Source of the DNA: Hexactinellida sp. DTS-2022
Lineage: Eukaryota > Porifera > Hexactinellida
Assembly (NCBI GenBank): GCA_028753945.1
Contig: JAPNXP010000003.1
Location: 1,798,001-1,862,000, forward strand
Length of the DNA stretch: 64,000 nucleotides
Reading direction: 5' to 3'
In this document: piece by piece, positions 12,137 to 22,822 of the stretch
Position numbering within the stretch: the first letter of the stretch is position 1
Layout of the letters: each line of letters starts with the position of its first letter
Made by a program: the position numbers and the translations under genes
The notes under the pieces: generated by a model
Databases searched by the model: none
The model's input: the letters and a program-made list of their open reading frames with translations, nothing else
Told to the model about the DNA's origin: nothing

Positions 12137-12165
12137 CACTAACCGTCCAAAAGTATTTGAACAGC
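12137..12165 (+). mobile_element. mariner-like terminal repeat
   Basis: CACTAACCGTCCAAAAGTAT follows TA and matches the end at 63962 and the inverted end at 200. The opposite end of this copy was not located. Confidence 0.35.
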
Positions 12166-12543
12166 GATAATTGTATTTATACATTCAAGCTTCTAGCAGC
12201 ATAAGAGCATTGGTAGATGCATCAACACTGCTATTTAAATAAAACACTATGTAAAGTATAATAAAATAGCAAATTCTTTGAATTTACATTTATATGGAGG
12301 TTAAACTCATTAACTATATAATTAGCTAATTACAAAAATATACAATTTCTGATCATCAAGATGGAATGAAAATATATTGCAGATTCTGATTGCAGATTTG
12401 AATTCCACATAGTCGAATTACTCTAGGGAATATTCGTTTCGGCCGTAGTGATAATATCATAAATTGTACTGTTGTTATTTATGGTCTGAACACGCCAAAA
12501 TTTGGTGATAAAGTCTCATGAAGTATTCATCTCTTATTTATAC
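12166..12543. other. intergenic, no gene seen
   Basis: AT-rich, possibly the interior of the mariner-like element that begins at 12137. No coding signature. Confidence 0.35.
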
Positions 12544-12660
12544 TAGAGATGCACTGGATCCACAATTTTGAGATCCTGCAGGATTCGGCCGTTTCCTCCA
12601 GGATCGAGGACAGTTGCTTCGTATCCGGAAATAGCGAGAAAATTACGTACCGGGAGGTAT
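12544..12660 (+). mobile_element. hAT-like GGATCC element, left part
   Basis: Starts TAGAGATGCACTGGATCC, the TAGNG type of hAT end, and continues with degenerate GGATC repeats. Relatives lie at 20984-21066 and 54961-55082, the latter ending in the inverted form. The large hAT element at 12697 follows closely, with a GGATC piece on its far side near 15137, so it may have split this copy. Confidence 0.5.
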
Positions 12661-12696
12661 TTAAGCAAATTAATTTATAATTTCATGCTTTAATAT

Positions 12697-15128
12697 CAGG
12701 GTTGGGTTTTGTCCAGTCCAAAACTGGTTTTGGACGGACAGTGGACAAAACCCGGTTTAAACTGGACAAAACCGGTTTAAACCGGACAAAACTGGACAAA
12801 ACTATTTTCATTGTTAGTGTTAAGGCTCGAACCGCACCATAATATCTACTTATGCTATTATGGTAGAGTACAACGTTTTCGTCTGATCTCTCAATGAAAA
12901 TGTATCACTTATAGGATACAAAGCAAGTCTTCACACTAATAACAGTGAAGTGATTTTGATATAGTATATCAGTTTAACTTCTACACTTGATCTGCTGTTT
13001 CTTTTTGATTAATTAATAATCACCACACGGGTTCACACACACACACACACATGTATTATAGGTATTCGTCTTTGTTATTCGTCCTTGTGTTATTCATCTT
13101 AATTTACTATATACGATTATACGTATACTCATTAGTATATTTAACTAACAATATTTCGGAAAATAAGCTCAAAAATTCTCTAAATTCTATATTTACTATT
13201 ACGTATTTAAATTTCACAGAATTTGTTTCAATGAGTCAAGGAGGAAGACCCAATGACTCAGTGTGGAAATTTTTCATAACGATCGAAGAAGGAGGGAAAC
13301 TAACAAAAGCCAAATGTATTAAATGCGATAGTTTTGTTAGTGCAAAACCTTGTAGGCTTAGAGCTCACCTTGCGAAATGTAGTTCAAAGAATTCTGATGA
13401 AATTCTTTCTGTATCACAAATTACAGATGCAGTAATTACAAGTAAAGATTATTTTATTCCACCAGCAAAACGTCCATGCAATACGAATATTCAACCCAAA
13501 ATGAATAGCTTCACTATTAAAACAAGTTCTCAAGAAAAAGTTGCACTTGATGATCAAATTGGTCGTTTGTTTATGCTTGTAATTTACCTTTTAACCTTGC
13601 TGAACATGTAATATTCAAGCAGACTATCTCAATGCTTCGACCAGGTTATGTTCCTCCTTCTAGAAAAGATTTAGCCGGTCCACTTCTTGAAAAGATTTAC
13701 GAAGAGGTAACGAAAACTGCAGCCTCACAATTAGAGGGGAAAAATGTTACTTTAGTCCAAGATGGATGGAGCGATATACATAATACTCCTGTTATTGCAC
13801 ACAGTGTGCACACAGGTGAAAAATCTTACTTTGTTAAATCTATAGACACTGGTTCAAATAAAAAAACAGCCACATATTGTGCCTCATTGGCAATTGAAGC
13901 ATCGTTAGAAGCAACTCAAAAGTTTGGCTGCAAGGTTGTCGCAGTTGTAACTGATAAAGAGAATAAAATGCAGTCCATGCGGTCTAAGTTGAAATCAAGT
14001 GATAATTCCCTTACTGTTTATGGTTGTGCTTCTCATTTCTTAAACTTGCTTGGTAAGGACGTAACGCCTTCACAAGTAATAGTCCGTGTGACAGAAATAA
14101 ACAAATATTTTCGCAATCATCATGGACCAGGAGCCCTTCTGGCTAATCAGAAAGGATCAATTAAACGACAATTACCTGTTGTTACACGCTGGAACAGTCA
14201 GCTAGAGTGTATCCAAACGTATTTAACAAATAGACCTTTCCTACTAATTATTTTGGCACAGAATGAAGATGTAATCGAAACTCCTATTGCTAACCTCATT
14301 AACAATATAGGTCTCTATCGTGAAGCGAAATATCTTCATGATCAGCTTCAACCAATTGCACTATCTCTGGATAAATTGCAGGGTGACGAATCCAATATTG
14401 CAGATTCATGTGAAGAGTGGTTAAATTTACTAGAGTTAGTGCAACTTACCAATCATCACACCAAGATTCAACAACGTTTTCATCAAGCTATCACACCAAT
14501 TCACTATCTAGCTAATATTCTACATCCAAAATACATGGGACAGAGATTGACATGTGAGCAACAAGAAGAAGCTAGGAGCATACTTGTTGAACAAAATGCG
14601 ACTCTATTACCACAACTCTACCAATTTCAAGCAAAGACTGCATCATTTCCGGCATCATTATTTACATGCACTCATAGTTTAAAGCCCACAACGTGGTGGA
14701 GAACAGTCCAGGCATCTAAAATTCTTGTCTCGGATGATCTCTGTAACTTGGCCATTAAATTACTTAGCTTACCATCAAGTTCGGCATCAATTGAAAGAAT
14801 ATTTTCAAATTTTGGAATCATCCAAACTAAAATAAGAAATAGACTCGGACTGGAGAAAACAGCAAAGCTTGTAGCTTGTTATAGAGCACTGAGGGGATGC
14901 CAAGAACTAGAGTGGTAGTTACAGATATATACTTAATATTTCATTAGTAATTTAGAGATTCTTGATTAAATAACATATTTTTCGTTCACTAATTAGGTTT
15001 TGTCCAGTTTCGTCCAGTTTCGTCCAGTTTCGTCCAGTTTCGTCCACTCATGAGGTTTTGTCCAGGACGGTTTAAACCAGGTTTTAACCACTAGGTTTTA
15101 ACCACCCGGACGAAACCTGCCAACCCTG
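12697..15128 (+). mobile_element. hAT transposon with transposase
   Basis: Ends CAGGGTTGGGTTTTGTCC and GGACGAAACCTGCCAACCCTG are inverted copies. Both subterminal regions contain repeats of GTCCAGTTT/GGACAAAAC (12.7-12.8 and 15.0-15.1 kb), likely transposase binding sites by analogy with other hAT elements. The flanking 8 bases (TTTAATAT, ATTCATCG) are not a convincing duplication. The end CAGGGTTGGGTT is shared with the small element at 9059, a possible deletion-type relative. Confidence 0.88.
13231..14918 (+). pseudogene. hAT transposase (BED finger, DUF659, dimerisation domain), one frameshift
   Basis: The ATG at 13231 begins MSQGGRPNDSVWKFF, followed by a BED-type finger with C-x2-C (AKCIKC) and a later H-x3-C (HLAKC). 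A DUF659-like region follows (LLEKIYEEV, LVQDGWSDIHN, VAVVTDKENKM), and the carboxyl end has the hAT dimerisation block (LLSLPSSSASIERIFSNFG). The frame is broken once near 13570-13580, in a T-rich stretch, between GRLF and ACNLPFNLAEHV; both sides read cleanly in neighbouring frames, as after a one-base loss. No other stop was seen, so the copy is young or the break is a sequencing error. The open frame extends upstream to 13051, but that part is low-complexity and hydrophobic and unlikely to be translated. Confidence 0.88.
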
Positions 15129-15466
15129 ATTCATCGGATCACTCAATACTGTATTCTACCTCTTGCACTCTTCTGACTAATTCTTCTTCTTATTATTCAG
15201 TCGAAAGCGCTCAAAGGCAAGGTACATCGACCTTGTGGGGACCTCTGCTAGAGGCTAGTCAGGCAACGCAATCCCTATCATGGTGAGCCCAGATAATGGT
15301 AACGCGACCTGCAACGGCATGTCCCCAGTGGCGACTGACAGCGTAACACTTCCAACACTCAGCCAACCCAAGTGTATTGCGTGACAGGCAACGCAACTGA
15401 CGAGTCCGGGCCGGGACGAAACACAAAATTGGAACCAGAAGTAAGTGAGTTTCTAGACTTATGTAT
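15129..15466. other. moderately GC-rich spacer, no gene recognised
   Basis: A 76-residue open frame on the minus strand here has no recognisable domain. The stretch is less AT-rich than its surroundings and may be an unidentified repeat. Confidence 0.3.
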
Positions 15467-16724
15467 GGGAAAATTCCAAAAATACTCAAGTTTTAAAAAA
15501 ATTCCAAATATACTCAACTTTTACTGATACTCAAATATAAAACTGGATCTTTCCGAATCTACTCAAGTTTTTCAAAAAAATTCCAAATCTACTCAAGTTT
15601 TTCAGAATAATTCCAATTCTGCTCAAGTTTTTTCAATAAATTCCAAATCTACTCAACTTTTCAGTAAATTTACAGATCTACTCAAGTTTAGAAAGGCTAT
15701 ATTTAGTCTATCTTATATATTAAATCACAATGTTTTTGTGTTTGTTTGTTTGTGTGTTTGTTCAAAATTGATTGAGGAACTGGTAAAAGCTAAAGACCGA
15801 AAATTTGGCAGTGGGGTGGGGAATACTAGTATTGTATGTACAAACAAGTTCAATATCTAAAAAGATATTCAAATCTTCCATCACAAAAGGTGTCAAAACC
15901 TTTAGCCAATTAAATTCGAGGATTGTTCCAGTATGGATTAGCAGCTAGCATTTCAATTAGTATAATCGAATGCTTTAGTGTCTGTCAAATGTTAAGTATG
16001 CATTATGGAATACTGAGAAAGTAATCTAATTGATCGAGAGGAAGTTCAGGCATTTAATCAGTTATTTGTGTTCTGTCTGTCTAGCCATACATTTATAACA
16101 TTCCATTGTGTTATTTGTTATCAAATTATTATCAATCAATACAATAACTTCTCCACGTCCCAAAGTTAGGGGTCCACTGGTACAGTTTCTTAGTGATATT
16201 TAATTATATATTTGGAATTGGCATATTATTATACATGGACAGCTCATATATCTAGAAAATTATCTGTTCAAATTTGCATAAATATCCAAATTATTTAATC
16301 TGTCCTTATAGAAACCTGTAGCTAGGATGAACGGATATAAATACATAGACGGCTAGCGGCCAACCATCAAGAACGACATTTAATTTGAAAAGGAGATGCT
16401 TTAAATACAAGCGAGGGCCGTAGACCCGAGTACAAGTTGTAAGGATGCGCGTAGAGCAGACGAGCAGATTGTACTAATAAATATTTTTTGTGGTTGGGAT
16501 CTCCATACTAGTTTCAATAATCCAATAAAACTTGAGTATATTCGGAATAATCCAATAAAACTTGAGTATATTTGGAATAATCCAATAAAACTTGAGTATA
16601 TTTGGAATAATCCGGTAAAACTTGAGTATATTTGGAAAAACTTGATTATATTTACAAATTAGCTGAGTATTGTTGAGTATATTTGGAAATTTTTAAAAAA
16701 CTTGAGTATTTTTGGAATTTTCCC
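15467..16724. mobile_element. inverted-repeat element with tandem arms (AATTCCAAATCTACTCAAG type)
   Basis: The left arm (15467-15690) is a tandem array of ~31-bp units of the form TTCCAAATCTACTCAAGTTT, and the right arm (16505-16724) is the inverted equivalent (ACTTGAGTATATTTGGAATA). The outer ends GGGAAAATTCC and GGAATTTTCCC are inverted. A Helitron sits between the arms. Fragments of the same unit occur at 61.46-61.53 kb. Superfamily unknown. Confidence 0.65.
15711..16477 (+). mobile_element. non-autonomous Helitron
   Basis: Starts TCTTATATATTAAATC after an A, followed by TTTGTTTGTTTGTGTG; ends CTAA before T, fitting the A|TC...CTRR|T rule. The body matches the Helitron at 17547 over several hundred bases (CCTTTAGCCAATTAAATTCG, TATGGATTAGCAGCTAGCAT). 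No coding sequence. Confidence 0.65.
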
Positions 16725-16904
16725 GTTATTTATTGACTATAACATTAAAGTATATTCTATAACTGTCTAGTATAACGGCCACTTAGAATAAGTCTCCACA
16801 TGACTTCCCATATAATTATTATCCTGTATATAGCTGTCATCTGTCATGATGGCCATTTTTGAACAGTCTCTAGGGTAGCCGTTATTAACTGGTTCTAATG
16901 ATTA

Positions 16905-17235
16905 GTATAACAGTGCGGTCTGTTAATATAGCAGTGCGGTCTGTTAGTGCACTAGTGCGGTCTGTTAATATAGCAGTGCGGTCTGTTAATGTACTAGTGC
17001 GGTCTGTTAATATAGTAGTGCGGTCTGTTAATGTACTAGTGCGGTCTGTTAGTATAGCAGTGCGGTCTGTTAATATAGTAGTACAGTCTGTTAATGTACT
17101 AGTGCGGTCTGTTAATATAGTAGTGCGGTCTGTTAATATAGTAGTGCGGTCTGTTAATATAGTAGTGCGGTCTGTTAATGTACTAGTGCGGTCTGTTAAT
17201 ATAGCAGTGCGGTCTGTTAGTATAGCAGTACTTTC
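16905..17235. repeat. 21-bp minisatellite (GTGCGGTCTGTTAATATAG)
   Basis: About 15-16 tandem copies of a 21-base unit with a few variants (ATATAG / GTACTA / GTATAG). Since 21 is a multiple of three, one frame stays open for 120 codons and reads as repeats of VRSVNI. There is no sign that this is translated. Confidence 0.9.
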
Positions 17236-17546
17236 TTATAATACAGTAGAACTCGGTTAGTACGTACCCCCTCGGAGAAGAGAATTTAGTAAGTATTATC
17301 GGAGTGTACGTACGAACAGATTTGACACTACATAGAGATACATATAAATTGACAAACTTTGTTCATACAAGTTAGTACGTATTAAGCCGAAATGGAGAGG
17401 ATTGGATTGTGGCTGTAGGGGAGGAGGAGGCCACACAGGGACGTCGCCAGGATTTTGCATCTAGGGGGGGCATGCCCCCCCTCCCCCCCCATCACAAAAT
17501 TCGTATCAGCGAGAGTCGATTATAATATGAAATTATCAAGTTTCTA

Positions 17547-18143
17547 TCAGATATATTAAATCTAAATGGTTTGTTTTTTTGTTTGTTGTTTGTTTGTTCG
17601 GAATTGATTGAGAAACTGGTTAAGAGCTACAGACTTGAAATTTGGTAGGGAGGTGGGTAACTACGTATCTAGAAACAAGTTCTAATATCTAAGAAAAATA
17701 TTCACATCTTAAATCTCAAAAGGTAACAAAACCTTTAGCCAATTAAATTCGAGCGTGGCACAGTATGGATTAGCAGCTAGCATTCAATTAGTATAAATTG
17801 ATTTAGTGTCTCTAACATTTGTTAAGCGTGCATTATAGAATGCCAATCTGAAACTGCAATTTAATTGGGCGAGAGAAAAATAATAAATCCAATCAATTAT
17901 TTGTAATTTACATGTTTTAAAGAGTCGTGGCCGCTTACTTCCAACGACTATATATGGAGTAATTAAGTAAGCTGATTCCAAATATGATGTTGTTAACAAC
18001 CCATGTGTATATATTTGTTGTTTAGATGTAGACGTTATAAGGAATTTACATACGTTACTTCTGTTATTTGTTGGTTGGGATATATGAGGCACCAGAAGGG
18101 TGCTCTCTGCAGCCGCGCAGCGAAAGCAAGCGAAGCGCGCTTG
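17547..18143 (+). mobile_element. non-autonomous Helitron
   Basis: Starts TCAGATATATTAAATC after an A and ends GCGAAGCGCGCTTG before T, close to the A|TC...CTRR|T pattern. A GC-rich stretch with inverted symmetry (GCGCAGCG / CGAAGCGCGC) lies just before the 3' end, as expected for a Helitron. Related in the body to the copy at 15711. Confidence 0.65.
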
Positions 18144-18148
18144 TATAC

Positions 18149-18263
<115 letters not shown>

Positions 18264-18419
18264 ACATACAACGTTATTTGGCAATAATTTAGCAGGGGGG
18301 TATGTCCCGGGGCACGAAATTTTACCAAGGGGGGCATTGCCCCGGGGCGAGGATTTCTAACAGAGGGGGGCATTGCCCCCCTATGCCCCCCCCGTGGCGA
18401 CGTTCCTGAGGCCACACAT

Positions 18420-19160
18420 TACTAGTTTTCTTTCTAGATTTTATGTCTTTCACATGGAGTTATTGGTAAATAGTGTAGAAGATATACCTCACAAATTCAT
18501 CAATTGCTCAATTAGAGAGTTGGATGTACGTATATGAATATAGATTGTGGTTACAGAAACCTAAAGGACAAGCTTCTACTTTTACATCCTATTCAACACA
18601 GTTTATTAATTACTCCAACTTATATTTACTTTATTCTTAATAAAGTAATGTATTTATTACTATTTTCTTTGTCAATTAATTTTGTATTATTATTTATTAA
18701 TTAAACTTAATTTGAATCTGATTAACAATGCGAATAGAATCACTACTTTTGCTAAAGGTATTCCGTACAAAGAGAGTGGATGGATCTAAAATTAGAAATA
18801 TCTTAGTAAAATTGGTTCACATAACCAAGTTGGATAATTATCGACTTCAGTAGTTTACAAATTACCCAAGTTAGACAATCAAAAAATATCATAAAATAAG
18901 CTACGTATATAGCAATTCAATAATCATAGCTATGCAATAATGATATTGTGGAACAAAATACTTATATGGAGCTGAGTTGGTAACTGAAGCAGGTTTTTAT
19001 TTATGTCTAAATTTCATTTCTGAGCTCATGGGTCTTTTAGAATTGAAACACCTCCTTATATGGCAGTTCAGTTACCAGTAACTGAGCTCCATATAAGTAA
19101 TCTGATTGTGGAAAACCGAGATAGGCTCGATAATACAATCATAATTGATATAATATATTC
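18420..19160. other. intergenic with one small foldback at 18961-19100
   Basis: No gene seen. CTTATATGGAGCTGAGTT at 18961 pairs with the inverted copy ending ACTGAGCTCCATATAAG near 19097, giving a ~136-base hairpin-forming unit. The remainder is AT-rich without structure. Confidence 0.5.
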
Positions 19161-19163
19161 AAT

Positions 19164-19335
19164 GCGGGTCAAAATCCTACGGAAAACTATCGTAGGATTT
19201 TGACCCGCACCATGGATTCGCTATTATAATTTTGTATTGCGGGTCAGAATCCTACGCTCTTGACTACCGTAGGATTTTGACCCGCACCATGGATTTGCTA
19301 TTACATTTTGTATTGCGGGTCAGAATCCTATGCAA
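19164..19335. repeat. 75-bp tandem repeat, each unit a hairpin
   Basis: Units start at 19164, 19239 and 19315 (the last is partial). Each contains GCGGGTCAAAATCCTACG and, a few bases later, the inverted CGTAGGATTTTGACCCGC, then a linker CACCATGGATT(C/T)GCTATTA. The stems differ by only one or two bases between units. Confidence 0.85.
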
Positions 19336-19337
19336 CA

Positions 19338-19438
19338 GGCCTATAGAAAATGTATTACTTAACTAGTCCGAACGAGTTCACTATTCGGAAAAGATTTTTT
19401 GAATCGGACCACCACTGTTCGGAATAGCGAGTGTACTG
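19338..19438. mobile_element. fragment of a pogo/Tigger-like MITE
   Basis: Matches the right part of the MITE at 54375-54713 (shared TAGAAAATG, TCCGAACGA and an end GCGAG(G)GTGTACTG followed by TA). The left end is missing. Confidence 0.6.
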
Positions 19439-19738
19439 TATGTATTTATTCAAAATTCGAATGTATCGAATAGGAATTTTATGAATCTTAGAATGGGCAA
19501 TTCACAAATTTGTGGAAAATCTCTTCCTGGAATTCCATAATAGGTTGCTGATTAGAAAAAATGTGTTATACAACGTACACAATTCATTGATCCAATTTAT
19601 TCATTCAATGAAATAATTGTCCATCTAATTATATTATTTAATGATTAGGTAGAGATAGTAAAATAAACTATTAATTAACAATCAATATCTTAATCTCAAG
19701 GTAATTGTTTAAAAAGTAATATTGGTAGAACAAATATA

Positions 19739-20937
19739 GGTACAACTATATAGTGGGGTCAAAAATTAAGGTTCCGTGACCAACCTCTGGATAGTTAAGT
19801 TTTATGCCTGATTCTGATACTTTAGGATATAACTCGCGATTTAAGCTCCCATGCAGCTCTGGAAAGTTTGGGCAAACTTTTTTATAGCGACAAATTCAAA
19901 GGGCCTCCGGCAATCATTTTGAAAAATTAAGGCCCCTCTCTGAACATTTCATAAATTGAGATTAGAGTATTTTTGAACAGTATGCAATAAGTAGTAGCTG
20001 CACTGAAAATTTCAACTCAATCGGGACTATACTTTTAATGTAATAACCTTTTGAAGATTCTACGTCATATGTCACCATGGGAGGTCCCTTCTTTAAACTA
20101 TTTTTTTAAGGGATTTGAAGCATATCTCATCCTATATACATGCAATAACCTTTTAACTCGCTATGTAGTATGTCTCCATGTAAATCTCGGTAATAGACCT
20201 AAATTTATCACTTTGACTATACAAAAATTAAAAAATCCAGTCATTTGACGTCAAAATTGTGATAATTATATATATAAAGTGGCCAAATAAAACGATTATG
20301 GGTCAATTTTTTTGCTTCGTCACCCCCATGTGAGATCTCCAGAAGAGTCAAAGTGGATAAATTTAGGGCTATTACCAAGATTTACATGGAGACATACTAC
20401 ATAGTGAGTTAAAAGGTTATTGCATGTATATAGGATGAGATATGCTTCAAATCCCTTAAAAAAATAGTTTAAAGAAGGGACCTCCCATGGTGACAAATGA
20501 CGTAAGAATCTTCAAAAGGTTATTACATTAAAAGTATAGTCCCGATTGAGTTGAAATTTTCAGTGCAGCTACTACTTATTGCATACGGTTCAAAAATACG
20601 CTAATCTCAATTTATGAAATGTTCAGAGAGGGGCCTTAATTTTTCAATATGATTGCCGAGGCCCTTTGAATGTGTCGCTGTAAAAAAGTTTGCCCAAACT
20701 TTCCAGAGCGGCATGGGAGCTTAAATCGCGAGTTATATCCTAAAGTATCAGAATCAGGCATAAAACTTAACTAGCCAGAGGTTGGGCACGGAACCTTAAT
20801 TCTTGACCCCACTAATAGTATTGTACCGGAATATTATGTGCATATTGAAGACTAGTATATTTTAGTATGTATTATGGTTCATTAAGAAAGAATCGTCTTT
20901 AGAAAGTGTGTATCCGGTACAATACTATAGTTGTACC
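19739..20937. mobile_element. short element whose ends are 22-bp palindromes
   Basis: A 22-base palindromic unit GGTACAACTATA/TAGTATTGTACC stands at the right (20916-20937, inverted) and at the left (19739-19750 joined to 20815-20827, split by the 1.06-kb insertion). Between them, without the insertion, lie only about 90 bases. A further copy of the palindrome is at 32328-32349, where the following bases are also similar (ATATTGA...AC). Confidence 0.55.
19751..20814. mobile_element. 1.06-kb palindromic element inserted in a palindrome centre
   Basis: Arms of about 500 bases are near-perfect inverted copies meeting near 20280. Ends are TAGTGGGGTCAAAAATTAAG and its inverse with one mismatch. 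Comparison with the intact palindromes at 20916 and 32328 gives a 3-base target duplication ATA. Within the arms a sub-block starts TTAA-GGCCCCTCTCTGAAC (19927) and ends with the inverse at 20639, matching the TTAA element at 24648. Superfamily not assigned. Confidence 0.75.
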
Positions 20938-20983
20938 CAAATATATTCCATTTGATTTCAAATCAAACAATGCTTGTTTATTG

Positions 20984-21066
20984 TAGGGATATCACCGGAT
21001 CCTGGATCCGGTTGCGGAACAGACCGGATTTAGCTGATTTTGGGTGGATCCTGGATCCGGATTCTT
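20984..21066. mobile_element. hAT-like GGATCC element fragment
   Basis: Starts TAGGGATATCACCGGATCC and contains two GGATCCTGGATCCGG blocks. Similar to 12544 and 54961-55082. Confidence 0.5.
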
Positions 21067-21129
21067 ATTAGAATTAAGTTTGTGTTTTGGAATAGTCTCA
21101 AGTCATAAACAAAAAAATTTAGAACTTAC

Positions 21130-21389
21130 TTATTGATAAGATCATGACATTTCTGCTTTGTCGCATATATATTTAATTTTTCAATCAGCCCATCAATTTT
21201 TGATAGATATAATTTTTGATGGGGTGCAATATCAAATAAATTAGAATAATATGAAGTTGAGTGCTGAATATGAATTCTTTCTGGAACAATATTATCTTCT
21301 GTAACGACACCACAATCACTGCATACTTCTATTTTCTCCGTTCCATTGATACATTTGTCAACTTTTCCAAGACAGAGCTTGCATATCAT
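21130..21389 (-). CDS. candidate first coding exon of a TFIIB/BRF-family transcription factor
   Basis: TFIIB-family factors bind DNA with TBP and recruit RNA polymerase II or III; they begin with a zinc ribbon followed by two cyclin folds. The exon begins MICKLC, and the ribbon has Cys at residues 3, 6, 23 and 26, the last in VCSDCGVVTEDNIV, which matches the family pattern. After about 35 residues a helical stretch (LSKIDGLIEKLNIYATKQ) could open the first cyclin fold. The exon ends CAATAA followed by GTAAGT, a strong 5' splice site at 21129. The ATG is one base after TATTTTTAG, a good 3' splice site. The pattern CSDCG with VVTE resembles BRF2 more than TFIIB, but this is a guess from memory. 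No downstream exon was recognised to the left. A retained pseudogene fragment cannot be excluded. Confidence 0.5.
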
Positions 21390-21544
21390 CCTAAAAATAG
21401 AGTTTATTGTATATATTGTTTATCTAGTTTAGGCCAAATAAAATTAATTAATTGTTTATCATGCAATATTTTCAGAGAATACGGACGGCGGACGAGATTT
21501 ATTTGTATTTTTTAATTCCCATTTAATATGCCAATAACATTATC

Positions 21545-22662
21545 CGTGACCTTCGTTATATAAGGCCTTACTACTGAGTAGATTTTGCTGGACCATGGAT
21601 TACTCAAAGGCCATTGATTAATAGCTGACATATCTTTATCTCAATAGCTAGTAATGAGAGACCTGAGAAATGCATTATAATTATATAGGAAGTCAGGAAC
21701 ATTATATAAAGGCATACATAACACCCTTTAGAACTGTGATATATCACCATTTGATTACGTAATCGCTATTTTTCGTGGGAATTATCGTATTTTAAAAGCC
21801 AGTTTTTAAGATAGTTAAACGCGTTCTAAATGTTCAAAATTGGAACATTAATAATAAGTAGTTTAGGTAGGAATTTATATTTACGATCTCTCGAAGCTAA
21901 ACAAAGTCAGTCATGTTGGTGTCCAAAAGTAGTCAACGAATATCCGTTTCAATCTAACATTCGTTTGGTAACGAACGAATATTAGATTCGTTCATTCGTT
22001 CAATCATTTCGAACGAATGCTCGGTATTTTCGTTTCAGCCCTACTTAACATCAACACATTTCAAATGATATAAATGTTTAATACATTAACATATTTTCAC
22101 GCATTTGATAATGCGAAAATGAGTTGATGAGGTCATCCATTCGATTTTCAATGATGAATTCAGTAATATTCCTTTCAATATTCAGAATTGCGATGTTTAG
22201 AATATTTATCAAAGGAAAAATTTATCATTCTAACATGTCCACGCTTTTTAACTTTTCTCCCTGAACTTAAGTAACCCATGGTTCGGAGTAGTAGTAAGGC
22301 CTTATATAACGAAGGTCACGCAAAGACCTATTTCCATTCTATTTTGTGTCTTGAAATGAATTTAATGCTTAGTCATCCAAACGAAGAATATTCGAATATT
22401 CGTTCGTTTAGAAAAAGGTTAGTTCGTTACATTTCGAATATTCGTTCAGCCCTAATGTTAAGTACACATTATATTTTGTCTAGTTTTCGTTAGTAAACTC
22501 GATTCTGTAACCGTTATTAATGATTATGTTTTTAGTAATCATTGGTTCAGGTTGGATTGATATAAACTCGTCGGAGCTGAAGTTGTGGAGCCCCCACCTT
22601 GGCTTGGGGCCCTACGCTCCTGGTTCGGAGTAGTAGTAAGGCCTTATATAACGAAGGTCACG
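21545..22662. mobile_element. foldback element with 7-bp target duplication
   Basis: Ends CGTGACCTTCGTTATATAAG and the inverse are exact. Flanks are CATTATC on both sides (21538-21544 and 22663-22669). A second copy of the right-end sequence stands internally near 22290-22322. A related, more regular element is at 59755-61021. No coding content. Motifs such as TTACGTAATCGCTATTTTTCGT are shared between the two. Confidence 0.8.
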
Positions 22663-22822
22663 CATTATCCTATGCAAAACAATAAATGTAGAAATTTAAT
22701 TTAATTTGAAAAACATATGAAAATGTTTAAATAATTCCAGTAATGGTCTAAAATACAAGACTTAATAACACTTGATACATTACGAGTACTTTAGACAAGT
22801 TAAGGTGTGGGTCGAGCCTTAA

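Noticed and set aside
13051..13230. Longer amino end for the hAT transposase
   Set aside because: The extra residues are Tyr/Leu/Ile-rich and precede the BED finger by an unlikely hydrophobic run; the ATG at 13231 fits the family better.
15259..15489. 76-residue minus-strand frame with several Cys and His
   Set aside because: Cys/His spacing fits no finger pattern and no splice context is apparent.
16898..17260. 120-residue open frame of VRSVN repeats
   Set aside because: Product of the 21-base minisatellite; no start context, no domain, no flanking coding signal.
17244..17420. Possible pogo-like MITE starting TACAGTAGAACTCGGTTAG
   Set aside because: Only five bases of the supposed opposite end pair; internal GTACGTA repeats alone are insufficient.
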